Part shown: positions 36,503 through 47,460 of the stretch, in pieces
How positions within the stretch are numbered: position 1 is the stretch's first letter
How the letters are laid out: each line of letters starts with the position of its first letter
NCBI RefSeq assembly: GCF_024679245.1
Contig: NC_090177.1
Coordinates: 44,944,518 to 45,008,517 of the forward strand
Length of the DNA: 64,000 nt
Direction: 5' to 3'
From: Pseudorasbora parva
Taxonomy: Eukaryota; Chordata; Actinopteri; Cypriniformes; Gobionidae
Made by a program: the position numbers and the translations under genes
The notes under the pieces: model-generated
What the model was told of the DNA's origin: nothing
Databases searched by the model: none
What the model saw: the letters and a program-made list of their open reading frames with translations, nothing else

Positions 36503-36536
36503 AAGAATGACTGCTCAGTGGAGGACCTGTGTGAGG

Positions 36537-36695
<159 letters not shown>

Positions 36696-36697
36696 AT

Positions 36698-37012
36698 TTC
36701 TGACTTGAAAACTGTGGAACAGCCTACCATTGCATTCGGCAGGCTTCTACTTTTGAAGGTTTCACGTCTCAGTTAAAAACGTATCTTTTTATGTAGCGTT
36801 TGTTGAGAATAGACCATGTTTAGAGATAGTTTCTTGATACATTTATTATATTCTATTTCATTAGATTTTTATTTTTCTCGTCTTATTTCTTCATTTGTTT
36901 AAAATTTCTTTGGTTTGATATTGCGTATGTCTCACTGATATTGGAAACACTTTGGGCAATTGGAATTGCAGTAAAATGTGCTATAATGAATAAAGTTGAA
37001 GTTGAAGTCGAG
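36698..37012 (+). pseudogene. L2/CR1-like LINE 3' end
   Basis: The C-terminal reverse-transcriptase tail is recognisable as a WNSLPLHIRQ-like reading through GTGGAACAGCCTACCATTGC, followed by FEGFTSQLKTYLF and a stop. The 3' end is a short (GTTGAA)n tail at about 36990-37010. Confidence 0.6.
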
Positions 37013-37039
37013 CATCCTCTGCTCCACCTAAAGACAGTA

Positions 37040-37870
37040 CCTACTGCGGGCACACAGCAAAAACTCCAGTGTTAAATTAACTCTCCTGAGAGTACATGTG
37101 AGACCACACTCAAGAGTGTTAAAGTGTTAAAATAAGAGTGTTAAAGTAACACTGAAGCAGTGTTAAAGTTAATAAGATAATTAACTGATTAATGGAGTGA
37201 TGATTGGCAATTATTGAAGATGATGTTAACAGAATTACCAATTGAGGCCATTTTGGTGATCAGTGTTTGTTTAACTTGGGCTCTTGACCCTTGACTTTGT
37301 AAGATTATATTTTGTTTGATGCCGTAACCAACAGTCAGACAAGCCATGAGAAAAGCTGATTGTTTGGTGTTGGTTATGTTTTGATGTTGTCATTACTTGA
37401 TCTGAATCACTCAACTAATTTAGAGTCTCTTAGTTGGGTTTATCTGGTTGATTATAACATGAGATCCAGCATTTTCAATATAATTCTAATGATTTCTTTG
37501 CCACTAGAGGCAGACGTTGAGAAGACGTCCACTGAGGAGCCAGAATGAAAGTTTTTATGACGTCTGTTTTGGACGTGATCTGCACGTCTGATATTGACCC
37601 TCATGGACCTCAAGGTTAAACACTAGTTCAAATCTGCTCATTGTGGACATATGTTTTATCTGTAATTGCAAAGCAACTCACAGACAAAGTGTGTTTATCC
37701 AAAAATCATAAAAACAAAATTAACAGATAATTAGATGTTGATGATTTATGGTTCATTTGAAGTCACCATTGTGGAGGGAAGCGTTTGCTTTAGTTGGGCT
37801 CTTGGTCCCCGTACGTGTGTTAGCGTTTCTGAGGCTGCTGTAACTGTGTGTGTGTGAAACGCAAGAGTTG
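37040..37870. repeat. Dispersed repeat family D copy
   Basis: Contains GGGCTCTTGACCC and GAAGCAGTGTTAAAGTTAAT, which also occur (some inverted) in 51892-53353 and 55270-55440. Probably an old DNA element. Confidence 0.45.
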
Positions 37871-37974
37871 TGGCTGAGAAAGCAAAGCTAATGTGACATC
37901 AGATGTTGTCAGCTCCTTGTTGATGATAACTAAATCATCAGAAAGTAGTCCCGTAGCAAAAGCATTCATGTATT

Positions 37975-38509
37975 CATACTCTTGTGTAATCGACGCCCCA
38001 TCCTAAATAAATCCGTCTCTTCCGTGATACCATGAAATTTTGAATATTCCAATCTAATATGATTTCGGACCTGTAAGGTTGCCAGAATAATAATCCTCCA
38101 CTGTGTGTTAATAGGCCAGAGGAGAACTGGCCCCCCGACTGAGTCTGGTTTCTCCAAGGTTTATTTTTCTCCATCACACCCTGATGGAGTTTCGGTTCCT
38201 TTGGTCGCCTTTGGCTTGGCTTGCTCAGTTGGGGACACTAACATTATGATCCAAGTTATTCAACTTATTATACAAATAAAATGTATGAATTAGGTCTTAT
38301 TTAATTCTATAAACTATAATACTGATTTGCCAACATTGTCGCTCTATGATAAATTAAAATAAGCTGATAACGTCACTGTTTACTCCAGAACGACTGTACA
38401 GCCAAATCTAATTCTGTTGCAATATTATCCTGTTTAACACTGTGAAGCTGCTTTGACACAATCGTGATTGTAAAAGCGCTATATAAATAAAGTTGATTGA
38501 TTGATTGAT

Positions 38510-38512
<3 letters not shown>
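37975..38512 (+). repeat. Repeat family A, longest uninterrupted copy
   Basis: Contains the empty TCTAATATGATTTC site matching the Tc1 insertion at 5639-7268. Ends TTGATTGATTGATT, then (GT)n at 38514-38541. Confidence 0.85.
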
Positions 38513-38544
<32 letters not shown>

Positions 38545-38629
38545 ACTAAGTGCAATTTATCAAATTATTAATGTTAGTACATTAAGGCCACCTAATATAA
38601 ATGGGTCTTATTTTCCTAATAAAATCAAT

Positions 38630-39010
38630 AACCGTATGTTGGCCACAGGTGTGCAAATCAAGCTCTAGGCCTGCAGACGCTTCTACACACATTAGTGAAA
38701 GAATGGGTCGCTCTCAGGAGCTCAGTGAACTCAAGCGTGGGGCCGTGATAGGTTTCCACCTGTGCAATAAGGCCATTCCTGACATTTCCTCACTACTAAA
38801 TATTCCACGCTCAGCTGTTAGTGGGATTATAACAAAGTGGAAGCCATTGGTAACAACAGCAACTCAGCCACGAAGTGTTAAATCCCAGAGCGGGGTCAGC
38901 GCATGCTGAGGGTCACAGTGCGCAGAAGTCTCCAACTTTCTGCAGAGTCAACAGCTCCAGACCTCCAGACTTCTGTGGCCTTCAGATGAGCTCAAGATCA
39001 GTGTAGAGAG
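38630..39010 (+). pseudogene. Internally deleted Tc1-like element
   Basis: An ORF from 38703 reads MGRSQELSELKRGAVIGFHL and ISSLLNIPRSAVSGIITKWK, the helix-turn-helix of a Tc1 transposase. It breaks off at 38909; later bases hold only short out-of-frame matches. Confidence 0.75.
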
Positions 39011-39254
39011 CTTCATGGAATGGGTTTTTGAAAGCAGTTAATACATTGTAGGCTACAATGGATGTAGCTAATAGTTCTGTAAAACTTGCTTATGGTACTT
39101 AAATGAGTGTAGAGGGTAGGGGGTAGAGTACACCAGGTTCAATGCATCCAGCTACAAAATCTAGATGTGTGCTGCACCTGAAGTTAGAGAAGACGTTGAA
39201 CTCAAACAAAGCTCCTCAAAGACACAATGCTTGAAGGAGACAGACAAAGTATCA

Positions 39255-39336
39255 CGTAGTCGTCAGGGTTCGAACCTGCGCGGGGAGACCCCAATGGATT
39301 TCAAGTCCATCACCTTAACCTCTCGGCCACGACTAC
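39255..39336 (-). tRNA. tRNA-Ser (TGA anticodon)
   Basis: The minus strand folds as a type II tRNA. The acceptor GTAGTCG pairs with CGACTAC, with discriminator G. The anticodon loop CTTGAAA gives TGA. A long variable arm (TTGGGGTCTCCCCGCG) and GGTTCGAAC in the T arm are present. One flaw: the base pair closing the T stem is G-A instead of G-C, so activity is uncertain. Confidence 0.88.
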
Positions 39337-39456
39337 CCCATTCAGCGAGCAGCATACTATTTTCTTGTCGGGATGTAACGGGTAAAGTAAACCAGGAAAA
39401 AGTGACCCAGCTACAAAATTTAGATGTGTGCTGCATCTGAAGTTAGAGAACACAAT

Positions 39457-40607
39457 GGCCCTCATTTATCAATCTTGCGTAGAAACGGGCGTATATGTTG
39501 GCGTAAGATTATGCTTACACTCCTCTCACCGCCTGATTTATGAAGCTGTGCGCACCTCTGCAATCCAGATGTACGCAATACTTGCCCTTGATAAACGCCA
39601 CGGCTGAAAACGACCGTCATTAGAATAACACGCCCCTATAGATTCAAGTCTCCGCCTCCCCCACGCCCTCATTTTACGCCATGGACACACGGAAGACGGC
39701 AAAGAAGCGAAACTTCTCCGACGTGGAGATCGGGCGCGCTCAGTCATCTCACTACTCCACTACTCAGGGCCCTGATTAGGACAGAAGTCAATGGGCTGAC
39801 TCCCTGATCAGTGCTCTGACTACTGAACTAGATGATTGAGATGATTGAGACGCGAGACCATCACCAGGGAAGTGGGAAAAAACGAAATTGTTTTATTTGG
39901 GAGTTTAAAGAGTGGGATTAAAGGCACCCACAAAAACAAAATATGGACCCAAATTACGAGTACTGTTAATAGTGTGGAGGTTGAGAAGCGCACTCCAGCA
40001 GTTTAAAGCTGTTTGGATGAGAAATTATCACAATGCATTATTTTACAGAACATGTTTTGAAACAATTAGCATTTAATTTCGTATCACGGCACATGTATTG
40101 GGGTGCACGATATGATGATGATGTGATGTGGAGGACCATTCATTCCCTTTAATAATAGCATGACCATTTGTAAGATTCGTTTTATTATTATTATGATTTT
40201 TATTATTAATGACGCTTATTGTTATTTAGAAGAAGAATGCCGTTATTATTTATTTTATTATTATTATTTAAAAGAAGAAGAATGTAATTTTTATTATTTT
40301 GTCAGTCTCAGTTATTTTAGTCCCAGTCCGTGCGCAGCCGCCGGGCCTAACCCTGAACCGTCAGGTAAAGCACACCGGCTCGCAACTGGAGGAATACAGG
40401 CCTACAAATCAAACGCTTTGGTAAAGTCACACAAATTAAACATTGAAGTCCATGTTGCACAAAAATAAACATGTGTGAGCTGGCGTAGGATTTGAGCGTG
40501 CCGTACGCCAACGTCCATATTGATAAATCTCAAAGTCACCGTGGGTTTGGGTGTACGCAAGGTGTACGCTGGAAATTTGGTGTACGCACTTTTGATAAAT
40601 GAGGGCC
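39457..40607 (+). mobile_element. Harbinger/ISL2EU-like element, internally degraded
   Basis: The terminal inverted repeats GGCCCTCATTTATCAA and TTGATAAATGAGGGCC bound 1151 bp. The element split a tRNA-Ser repeat unit, whose two halves resume outside. Inside, at 39679-40000 (plus), fragments of a Myb/SANT-like protein are read (KKRNFSDVEIG, then VLFGSLKSGIKGTHKNKIW). They are separated by about 130 bp with stops. Such Myb-like proteins accompany Harbinger-type transposases. Confidence 0.75.
39679..40000 (+). pseudogene. Myb/SANT-like protein fragment of Harbinger element
   Basis: ATG at 39679 gives MDTRKTAKKRNFSDVEIGRA and then a stop. The domain resumes at about 39889 as VLFGSLKSGIKGTHKNKIW followed by TQITSTVNSVEV. 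The gap between them looks like unrelated insertion. Non-functional. Confidence 0.65.
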
Positions 40608-40667
40608 GATGAGCTCAAACAAAACTCCTGAAAGAAACAATGCTTGTAGCAAACAGACAAACCATCA

Positions 40668-40749
40668 CGTAGTCGACAGGGTTCGAACCTGCGTCCGGAA
40701 ACCCCAATGGATTTCGATCCCATCGCCTTAACCTCTTGGCCACAACTAC
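40668..40749 (-). tRNA. tRNA-Ser-like (CGA anticodon), probably decaying
   Basis: Same length and flanks as the copy at 39255. The loop ATCGAAA gives anticodon CGA. There are wobble pairs in the acceptor (GTAGTTG/CGACTAC) and anticodon stems. Could be active or a pseudogene. Confidence 0.7.
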
Positions 40750-40879
40750 ACTGTTAAGAAATTAGCGTTTTTTTCTTGGCTGAATGTGTAGGGTAGAGTA
40801 CACCAGGTACAAGTCAGATATAGAGCTCAAACAAAGCTCCTCTAAGACACAATGCTTGGAGGAAACAGACAAAGTATCA

Positions 40880-40937
40880 CGTAGTCGGCAGGGTTCGAAC
40901 CTGCCCGGGGAGACCCCAATGGATTTCGATCCCATCG
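40880..40937 (-). pseudogene. Truncated tRNA-Ser (CGA)
   Basis: Only the 3' half is present, from the anticodon arm to discriminator G. The 5' half is replaced by unrelated sequence at 40938. The T stem here is fully paired (GCAGG/CCTGC). Confidence 0.8.
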
Positions 40938-41203
40938 GCAAAGTTTGATATTCATTATGTGGCATTAGGCAAGGATGCCCTCGCTCCTTTTTTATTTCCA
41001 TTAGTCACTCAGGTTTTGGCAATGCATGTAAACAGAAATCAGTATAATGGCATCACAGCTTTAGGTGTGTAATAGAGGACGAATACCCGACGGACCGGGC
41101 CAGGTTCGGACAGATTTTTAGTTCGGGTTCGGGCTCGGGCTAGGCTCGGTCACGTCAGCGCGTTAAGGCATTGAACCTTTTAAATTTAAAACGGCTTATA
41201 TTA
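40938..41203. repeat. Repeat fragments after tRNA cluster
   Basis: Includes a GGTTCGGGCTCGGG-rich stretch (about 41100-41160), typical of a fish DNA-element terminus, but truncated. Confidence 0.35.
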
Positions 41204-42238
41204 GCCTCGTTTCCACCATTACCAGGAACAATTTGTACCAGGAACTTTTTTACAGGAACTCCCCCCCCCCCCATTTTTTTGTACCGATTGAAAGATTTAG
41301 TGGACTGTTTACTGAACGTTATCTAAACCGATCTGGTGTTAACATGTAATGACTATCAATCGCAATCATTTTGTCACATGCAGTTTGTCTGCCGCATCAA
41401 AAATGTCAACGCTGTTTTCTCCAGCAGCTGGAGTGTGTTTACTGTAGCCATAGCAACTCTTAAAGGCCACCAGGACTAATACAGTAGTATAACATAAGCT
41501 ATTTATCTGTTGTAAAGTGTAATAATCATCTCAAAAAAAAAAAAAAAAAAACTTCTGTCAGGCGCAGTTGCCTGGGGCAATATACGCTGTGTCATTATTC
41601 CAACATTATCTTCATAACTTACGAAATAAAAAGTTTACACCTCAGAAAAATTTGCTTTCCTCTCTTGTCAACATGAGCGCGGCGCGCTCTGGCACGTCAT
41701 GTAAGGACGCACACTTAAAAGTAATCGGTCAGGTCGTTTACATGGTGAAAAATAGAGTGTAAAAAAATGAATAACGAGTATGGAAGAGATTCAAGCTGTG
41801 CTGCTTTTGCTGGTTATGTATCGGTTTACTAAAGAGGTAATTAACAACGACAGAAAAGAGCACTAGCATATTCAGAAAGCTTGTAAAGCTAGATTTAAAA
41901 TGACAATGTATATTATTATCAGCTATTACGGCTGAGACGAACGCACGCCATCAGACAGAGAGCAAGACTGATATTTACTGAACCCAGAACGAACCTCACA
42001 AAAGACTTTTAAAAATGCCGGTTGAAATAAAATGCTGCGTGAGCTCAACCAATCAGCATGTTCAGCGCCCAAGTCCCGCCTTCGAAAGTTCCTGAACTTT
42101 GAAAAAGTACTACCTCGCGAGCAGGGCCGTTTGGAGGGGGAAATATTTACCCAGACCCTGGTTCCTGCGGTCTAAACACAACGAGTACCACCCAAAGTTC
42201 CTGGTTCCTGGGTAAAGTTCCTGCGGTGGAAACGTGGC
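41204..42238. mobile_element. Non-autonomous Harbinger-type element, TTA target
   Basis: The ends GCCTCGTTTCCACCATTACC and its imperfect inverse (GCGGTGGAAACGTGGC) are flanked by TTA on both sides (41201-41203, 42239-42241). Subterminal CCAGGAAC motifs occur at both ends. No intact ORF. Confidence 0.65.
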
Positions 42239-42614
42239 TTATGTAAGCAGTCAACGGGCCTGTTTAAAGGGGGGGTGAAATGCTGTTTCATGCATACTGA
42301 TCTTTTTACACTGTTAAAGACTTGGAATCCCATACTAAACATAGACAAAGTTTCAAAAGTTAAGGTGGACGTTTGATGGGAGTATTTCTTTGTCAAAAAT
42401 ACTACTTCCGGTTATTCATAAGTTTCGGCAAGTTTTTTGCGATCATGCGTCCCCTTTGACGTTAATGGGGGCGGAATTTCCTTGTATGGGCCTTACGGAC
42501 AATTCTACCGGAAGAGCGTGAGAGAGAGAGAGAGGGAGAGAGCGAAAGTAACAGGCTACGCCCATCAAAGCGCTGGCTTGTAGGATGCGCTGGACAGGTG
42601 ATGTGCACATAACA

Positions 42615-42859
42615 ATGTCACCAAAAAAGTGCGTTTTTGGTTGCCAGACCAAGACAGTCCTGCACAGATTCCCCCAAAACCCCGCGTTAAGGCAACAGTG
42701 GATGTAATTTGCTTTTCCGGATCAGCAACTGAGTTGCGCGAATGTTTATATCTGTTCGCTGCATTTCGGTGCCGACTGTTTCATAAACAAGGCCCAGCTC
42801 GACGCCGGATTTTCCAATAGCCTAATGCTGAATGATGGAGCAGTCCCAACGTTAGAAGG
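42615..42859 (+). pseudogene. THAP-domain exon with one nonsense codon
   Basis: The ATG opens MSPKKCVFGCQTKTVLHRFP. The C2CH zinc ligands are all visible: Cys6, Cys10, then CSLHF (Cys, His) about 40 residues later. The domain closes with AGFS and DGAVPTLEG, and a donor GTGAGT follows. A single TAA after QQWM interrupts the domain. THAP domains bind DNA in transposases such as P and Kolobok and in cellular proteins. Everything except the one stop looks well preserved. Confidence 0.78.
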
Positions 42860-43077
42860 GTGAGTGAGACTGCTTCAAATGTCTGTGTTTTTTTTAGTCC
42901 GCTTACTGTCTACACAAACCACGCGTAAACACACAAACACACGTGCACAACTGCACTTCCCACATGTACACCTTCAAAGACAAAAATACGACGATATAAT
43001 TCAAGTATAAATATGTAAATAACACAAGCCGCTAAGCATATTATATAGTTAGTGTATAACTTGTACCACATACAGAC

Positions 43078-43176
43078 GTCCTGCTCTAGTCGTTTTTGCT
43101 GCTGCTCCTGTTCAACTGCAGCCTCTGGGTCTGATTCCGGATCATAGATGTATGGCTGTATCTGATTAAAAGCCAT
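43078..43176 (-). CDS. Small exon of second gene in Kolobok-like element
   Basis: An ATG-initiated exon of 33 codons starts MAFNQIQPYIYDPESDPEAA and ends EQD before a GTCTGT donor. The MAFN...Y.F/Y.P start followed by acidic residues resembles proteins annotated in fish as P2X7-like zinc-binding proteins, which are often transposon-associated. This is from memory and not verified. No further exon is recognised. Confidence 0.4.
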
Positions 43177-44098
43177 ATTTTTATTTTGAATAAAGTTTTT
43201 TTCCCGCTGTTAGGGATGACACAGCTTTACGACGCACTCGACTCAACACAGCGCGCTGCTGCACACGTCATTATTTAGCTCCGCTCACACGACACGCCCC
43301 CACCCGCTCGGCTTTTTTCGGAAAGACTCGGAACAGCGCATCTTTCTTATATAATTATTAAAAAAATAAATACTTTTCGGAGATATGCAGGATGCAATGC
43401 TACTCTATAGGTACTCAAGATTGACATGACACTGACTGAAACTGAGTGTTTCACCCCCCCTTTAACTTGATGCAGTGGTTTGTTGTTGTGATTAAAATAA
43501 ATGTAAAAGATTACCCTAACATCCATCTTCTTGTGTGCAGAAATGTGTTTATGTCGCTGTGACAACAACGCGCAACACGTGCGCGCATGAAAAAAGAGAT
43601 TTTAACCCCAATCCGCATTCCGCACTCTAGTATTTAAACTTAGCCCGTCTGCTGATAATAACACTGCGACAAATACCAAAAATAGTTAGTATCAGGATTG
43701 TAATAAATCTAGGCTTCTGTTTCCGCTAAAAGATTGTTCCTCTGCAGATATATAGCACATCTCAGTTAAACACACATCTAGCAAAGTGTAATAAATATGC
43801 AGCACTGAGGGCGTCCAAGTAGTCGACCAATCAAAGCCTCTGTTTTGCGCGCGGCGGGTTTATTGTAGCAGCTGTTGCGTGCGGTTACTGCGTCACCACT
43901 GAAGTGCCAGAGGATTTAATATCCTGCTCTGACCCACTAACTCCTGCTTCCAGAACTGTGATGGTGGAGAGACAATGTGTAGCCTTTAGTGGCACCGCAT
44001 GAGACGCAGAGTCAGTGTTTGACACAAGCATGGCCGGGCGTGTGACGTGCGCTCCTCTCGTGTGTTTGACTGGGCTCAGTGCGGCTGAATGAGCAGAG

Positions 44099-44308
44099 AT
44101 GGACAGCCGGAGCGAGCAGCCGACGCATGCGGCAGCACTGGGGTATCTAAAGGAGCTGAACGCCATCATCCAGACCCAGCTGACGCTTCTGGAGCGGCAG
44201 AAGAGGCGCATCCTGGAGCTGGAGCAGCGCGTGTGTGAGCTGCACGCCGAGAACCTCCGGCTGAGGCACGAGCACGAGCACGAGCACCTGCTCTCCCCAA
44301 TAATAACC
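44099..44308 (+). CDS. iqsec3: iqsec3-like first exon, left piece
   Basis: The ATG opens MDSRSEQPTHAAALGYLKEL, followed by NAIIQTQLTLLERQKRRILE and LEQRVCELHAENLRL. This closely follows the IQSEC3 N-terminal coiled coil (YLKELTAIVQNQ...RRRIDELERRLDELSAEN). IQSEC3 is an Arf guanine-nucleotide exchange factor at inhibitory synapses; its IQ, Sec7 and PH domains lie in later exons, which are not in this window. The exon runs into an HEHEH repeat and then, with no splice donor, into the inverted repeat of a 2.76-kb element. A CpG-containing stretch lies upstream (43840-44098). The gene is either broken here or this copy is a pseudogene. Confidence 0.72.
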
Positions 44309-44944
44309 AACTGCAGAACCGCAGAACCCATATACGTCACTCACAACGCTCTGAGGACAACAGCGCCATGCCACAGTCTCATGCCGGAAGTGGGTGGAGT
44401 TCACGAAAACTAAACAATCGGCACGGCGGAAGAAGAGAACACGGTAAACAGCTGTTTTGTGTTGTGGTTTTAAAAGTTTATTTGTGTTGTGTATTTGATC
44501 CATCGTTGTTGTATTAACACTTTATACAGAACGTGGCTCTATTTTTTTCTAATGTGCTCTGCTTTACGATGTCTATCGCGTCTGTTGATATGGTCTTGGT
44601 TTAAGTAACAATTGTTTGCGATTTTATTTTGTTGTTGGCGCCGTATTTTTTATTTGCTTTTATCTGATACTGACCAGTGTTTTATGTGTTTTTCCCACTA
44701 ATTTATTGAGGCATTACGATTTGAGGATCAGCTTTACTTCATGTACATCAATGCAAGACATTCTGCAACAGTTTCTACTGCCCAGTGTTTTAAACTGACC
44801 AGATGGCACAGTACACCTTCATATTCACTTCAAAAAGCAGCTGTCCATGGAGGTATGAAGGTTTTGAGTTATTTACACAGTAGCAAGAAATAGTATTTAT
44901 TTGTTGTCCCTTTTGAATTAGTTGGTTATAAAGTTTCAAGTGTA

Positions 44945-44993
<49 letters not shown>

Positions 44994-47068
44994 CTTAAGC
45001 TAACAAAATGCAAACACTATTTCATGTGTTTGAATGTGTCCCATTAAAATTAAATTAAGTACACAACCAAGCATTATATATATCTGTTTGATTTTGTTGC
45101 AGTAAATTGACAATCAGAATGTCACCCAGGATAATGGAAGCTGATCAAAAACAAGGTTAGTTTTAAAAGGCTCTAATAAAGACATAAGCTACTTATACAG
45201 CTAGTGTGTTGTTATATGTCACATTTTCCAGGAATGTTCTTCTATTCTATAACGTTCGAATTGTTTTAGACTGTTCCACAACAGTTGGATGGCTCTATTG
45301 ACAGTAGGATCTTCATGTTAATGGTAAGAAAAAGAAGGAAAAGGTCTTTTTTTTTAAAATACAAGCTTCCATTCATTGGGATAAAAAACATGAGGGCTTT
45401 TCACACTTGAAATAGTAAACTCCAGGTATACAGAATCTTGGGTTATCTTGCTTCATGTTTCACAGTGATCATCATTTACCTGAGATGAACAATCATTCAT
45501 ACACTGCCGTTCCACACTGTACTTTAATAAACCATGGGATAACATATGTGCAGTATCAGGGTCACTGACAGACACTGCACTGCACACAATATGTTTTCAT
45601 AAATGCTCAAGCTTTGCATGTCCTTGTATTACAAGTTTATCCTGAATGGACATTTCAGACTATACATTAATTTAAATGGTCTCTTCTTCGCTGCAATTGC
45701 GTTTTCTGTTTGCATTTGATGTTTTTCCTCTTCAATGCTGACTTTGTTTATATAGAGTGCACAGTGTTTCAGTGACTGTCCAAAGCACGTAAATATAAAA
45801 GTGTGAAATGTTACTTTACCCGAGGTTAAAAGTGTGTTTAGAATGACGATAAGCTCTGTGTGAGAAGCCCTATGAAGTGCTTGCCTTTAATTTCTGTATA
45901 CATTTTGAACTGAAAATATTTAATTAATTTGATTGTGACAGGGTATCATTTATGTCAGAAATTTAGACATGAGAAACTGAATTTCACAACTTTATTATAC
46001 ATGCTACATCCTGACTTCAACACACGATATTGTTAAAGCACTTCCAACATTTCATCCTATTTTTTTGTACCCTTGTCTCATGAAGGAGCCACGGATCACA
46101 GAAGACCTCTGCACTGCAGTGTAAAGACTGTGGAACAACCAAAAGTTTTCAACAGTTTAGTGGAAGAGCCCTGATTTCTGAAATGTGAAAGTGGAAGACT
46201 AGGAAAAAGCCCTTCAACTTTCACAGGCTGAATGGTTGACCGACAACTGGCCAAAGAGACAGTTGTCAATGTTTATAGAGGTTACATTTATTTTAGATTT
46301 AATTTGTCATGTACCTGCTGTGCAATAACTTTCAACTTAGTTCAATTTATCCCCCTTGGTCTGATTGTGTATTTTTTTAAAGCAAACCCAAGCTAGTATA
46401 TGATCCCTTTGCTACTTAAGGGGATTTTTAAGGAACATTTTATAAAATTAAACAATTTCTGTGTGTTTTGGGGTTTGATTAATCTGAATCATGCATAACA
46501 GTGTAGAATTGTGTAATATATATTATATACTTTGAATAAAAGGTTTATTCTGAGATGCTTGAGTAAAAAACAAATATATTGTGTCATAAAAATAAATGTT
46601 CAAATGCTCAATCTTTGTTTTCATTTTTTGTGTGTTAAGATTTGTGTTCAGTTTATCTAATATAATATTTAAGACATAATATAAATAAATAAAAAATAAT
46701 AGCAACTTTTTACTTTAAAAACGTTACAATGTTTTTTTTTATAAATACATTTTTAACGTAAATTATTTTATTTTGTATTAATATCCAGTATTGTTTATTT
46801 TAAAACATATTTATATGATTTAACTATGAGTGAGTATATCTATCTAGCCTATCTATCATCTCTCTATCTATCTTCAATTAGAACTTATTAATTAAATGCT
46901 TGACATTATTAACATCGTTTAAACTTTGGGCTTGAAACGCTCCAAATAGAGCAATGTATGCGAAGATAAATCAGCTCCGCCCACTTCCGGCATGAGACTG
47001 TGGCGTGGCGCTGTTGTCGCCCTCAGACTGTTGTGAGTGACGTATATGTGTTCTGCGGTTCTGCAGTT
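44309..47068. mobile_element. 2.76-kb inverted-repeat element splitting iqsec3-like exon
   Basis: About 95 bp at the left end (AACTGCAGAACCGCAGAAC...CCGGAAGTGGG) returns inverted at 46974-47068 with few mismatches. Both ends contain CCGGAAGTG, a strong ETS-type promoter motif. The interior has no long ORF. It does hold splice-like pieces: GAACACG|GTAAAC near 44441, GTTGCAG|...CAAG|GTTAGT around 45105-45154, ACAACAG|...AATG|GTAAG around 45285-45323, and CATGAAG|GAGCC near 46086. It also carries a (TA)n tract. No transposase is recognised. The target duplication is unclear. Confidence 0.65.
44949..44991. repeat. (TA)n microsatellite
   Basis: About 21 TA repeats inside the split-exon element. 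Confidence 0.95.
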
Positions 47069-47131
47069 AGACCTGTCTCGCTCTCCCGCAGACTGCGCTC
47101 AGCCGCGGACACCAGCCCGCCGTGCCCGCGG
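47069..47131 (+). CDS. iqsec3-like first exon, putative right piece
   Basis: Immediately right of the element, GC-rich sequence with exon-like codon content reads LDLSRSPADCAQPRTPARRA (counting a leucine codon at the boundary) and ends at a strong donor, GTAAGAG, at 47132. It is the natural candidate for the rest of the first exon. Another frame is also open, so the assignment is an inference. Confidence 0.45.
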
Positions 47132-47139
47132 TAAGAGAG

Positions 47140-47460
47140 TCCTCCGCCAACACACACATTACATTTCAGCCAAAAATCAAAATGACCCCATGATTTACTC
47201 CTCCTCAAGCCATCCTATGTGTATATGACTTTTCTTTCTGATAAGCACATTCAGAGTTAAATTAATAGATGGCTCTTCCAGGCTAAATGGCAGACTGTTT
47301 CTGTTTTAAAGTTAATAAAAGTGCATATATCCATCATAAAAGTGCTCCACACGGCTCCAGGGGTTAATAAAGCCCTTCTGAAGTGAAGCCATGCATTTGT
47401 GTGAGAAAAATATCCATATTTAAAACTTTACAGGCTAATCTCGCCATTTAGTTACACACA
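47140..47460 (-). repeat. MITE-like repeat related to 12720-13465
   Basis: Read on minus it contains GCTTCACTTCAGAAGGGCTT, GGAGCCGTGTGGAGCAC and a single TGATGGATATATGCAC unit, in the same order as around the 21-bp minisatellite. Confidence 0.6.

Larger units (their letters stand above)
42268..43461 (+). mobile_element. Kolobok-like element with THAP exon
   Basis: The inverted ends AGGGGGGGTGAAA and TTTCACCCCCCCT sit between TTAA and TTAA (42264-42267, 43462-43465). A THAP-domain exon reads inward from the left and a second exon reads inward from the right. TTAA targeting plus a THAP domain is characteristic of Kolobok transposons. At 1.19 kb it is shorter than an autonomous element would be. 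Confidence 0.8.

Noticed and set aside
45105..46130. Coding gene made from the splice-like pieces inside the 2.76-kb element
   Set aside because: Joining the candidate exons from the ATG (MSPRIMEADQKQ...) reaches a stop after about 22 codons, and the other phases do not match. At most it is a non-coding or decayed transcript.
44105..47131. Claiming a complete, functional iqsec3 gene here
   Set aside because: No Sec7, PH or IQ-motif exon is visible between 47.1 and 64 kb, and the first exon is interrupted.
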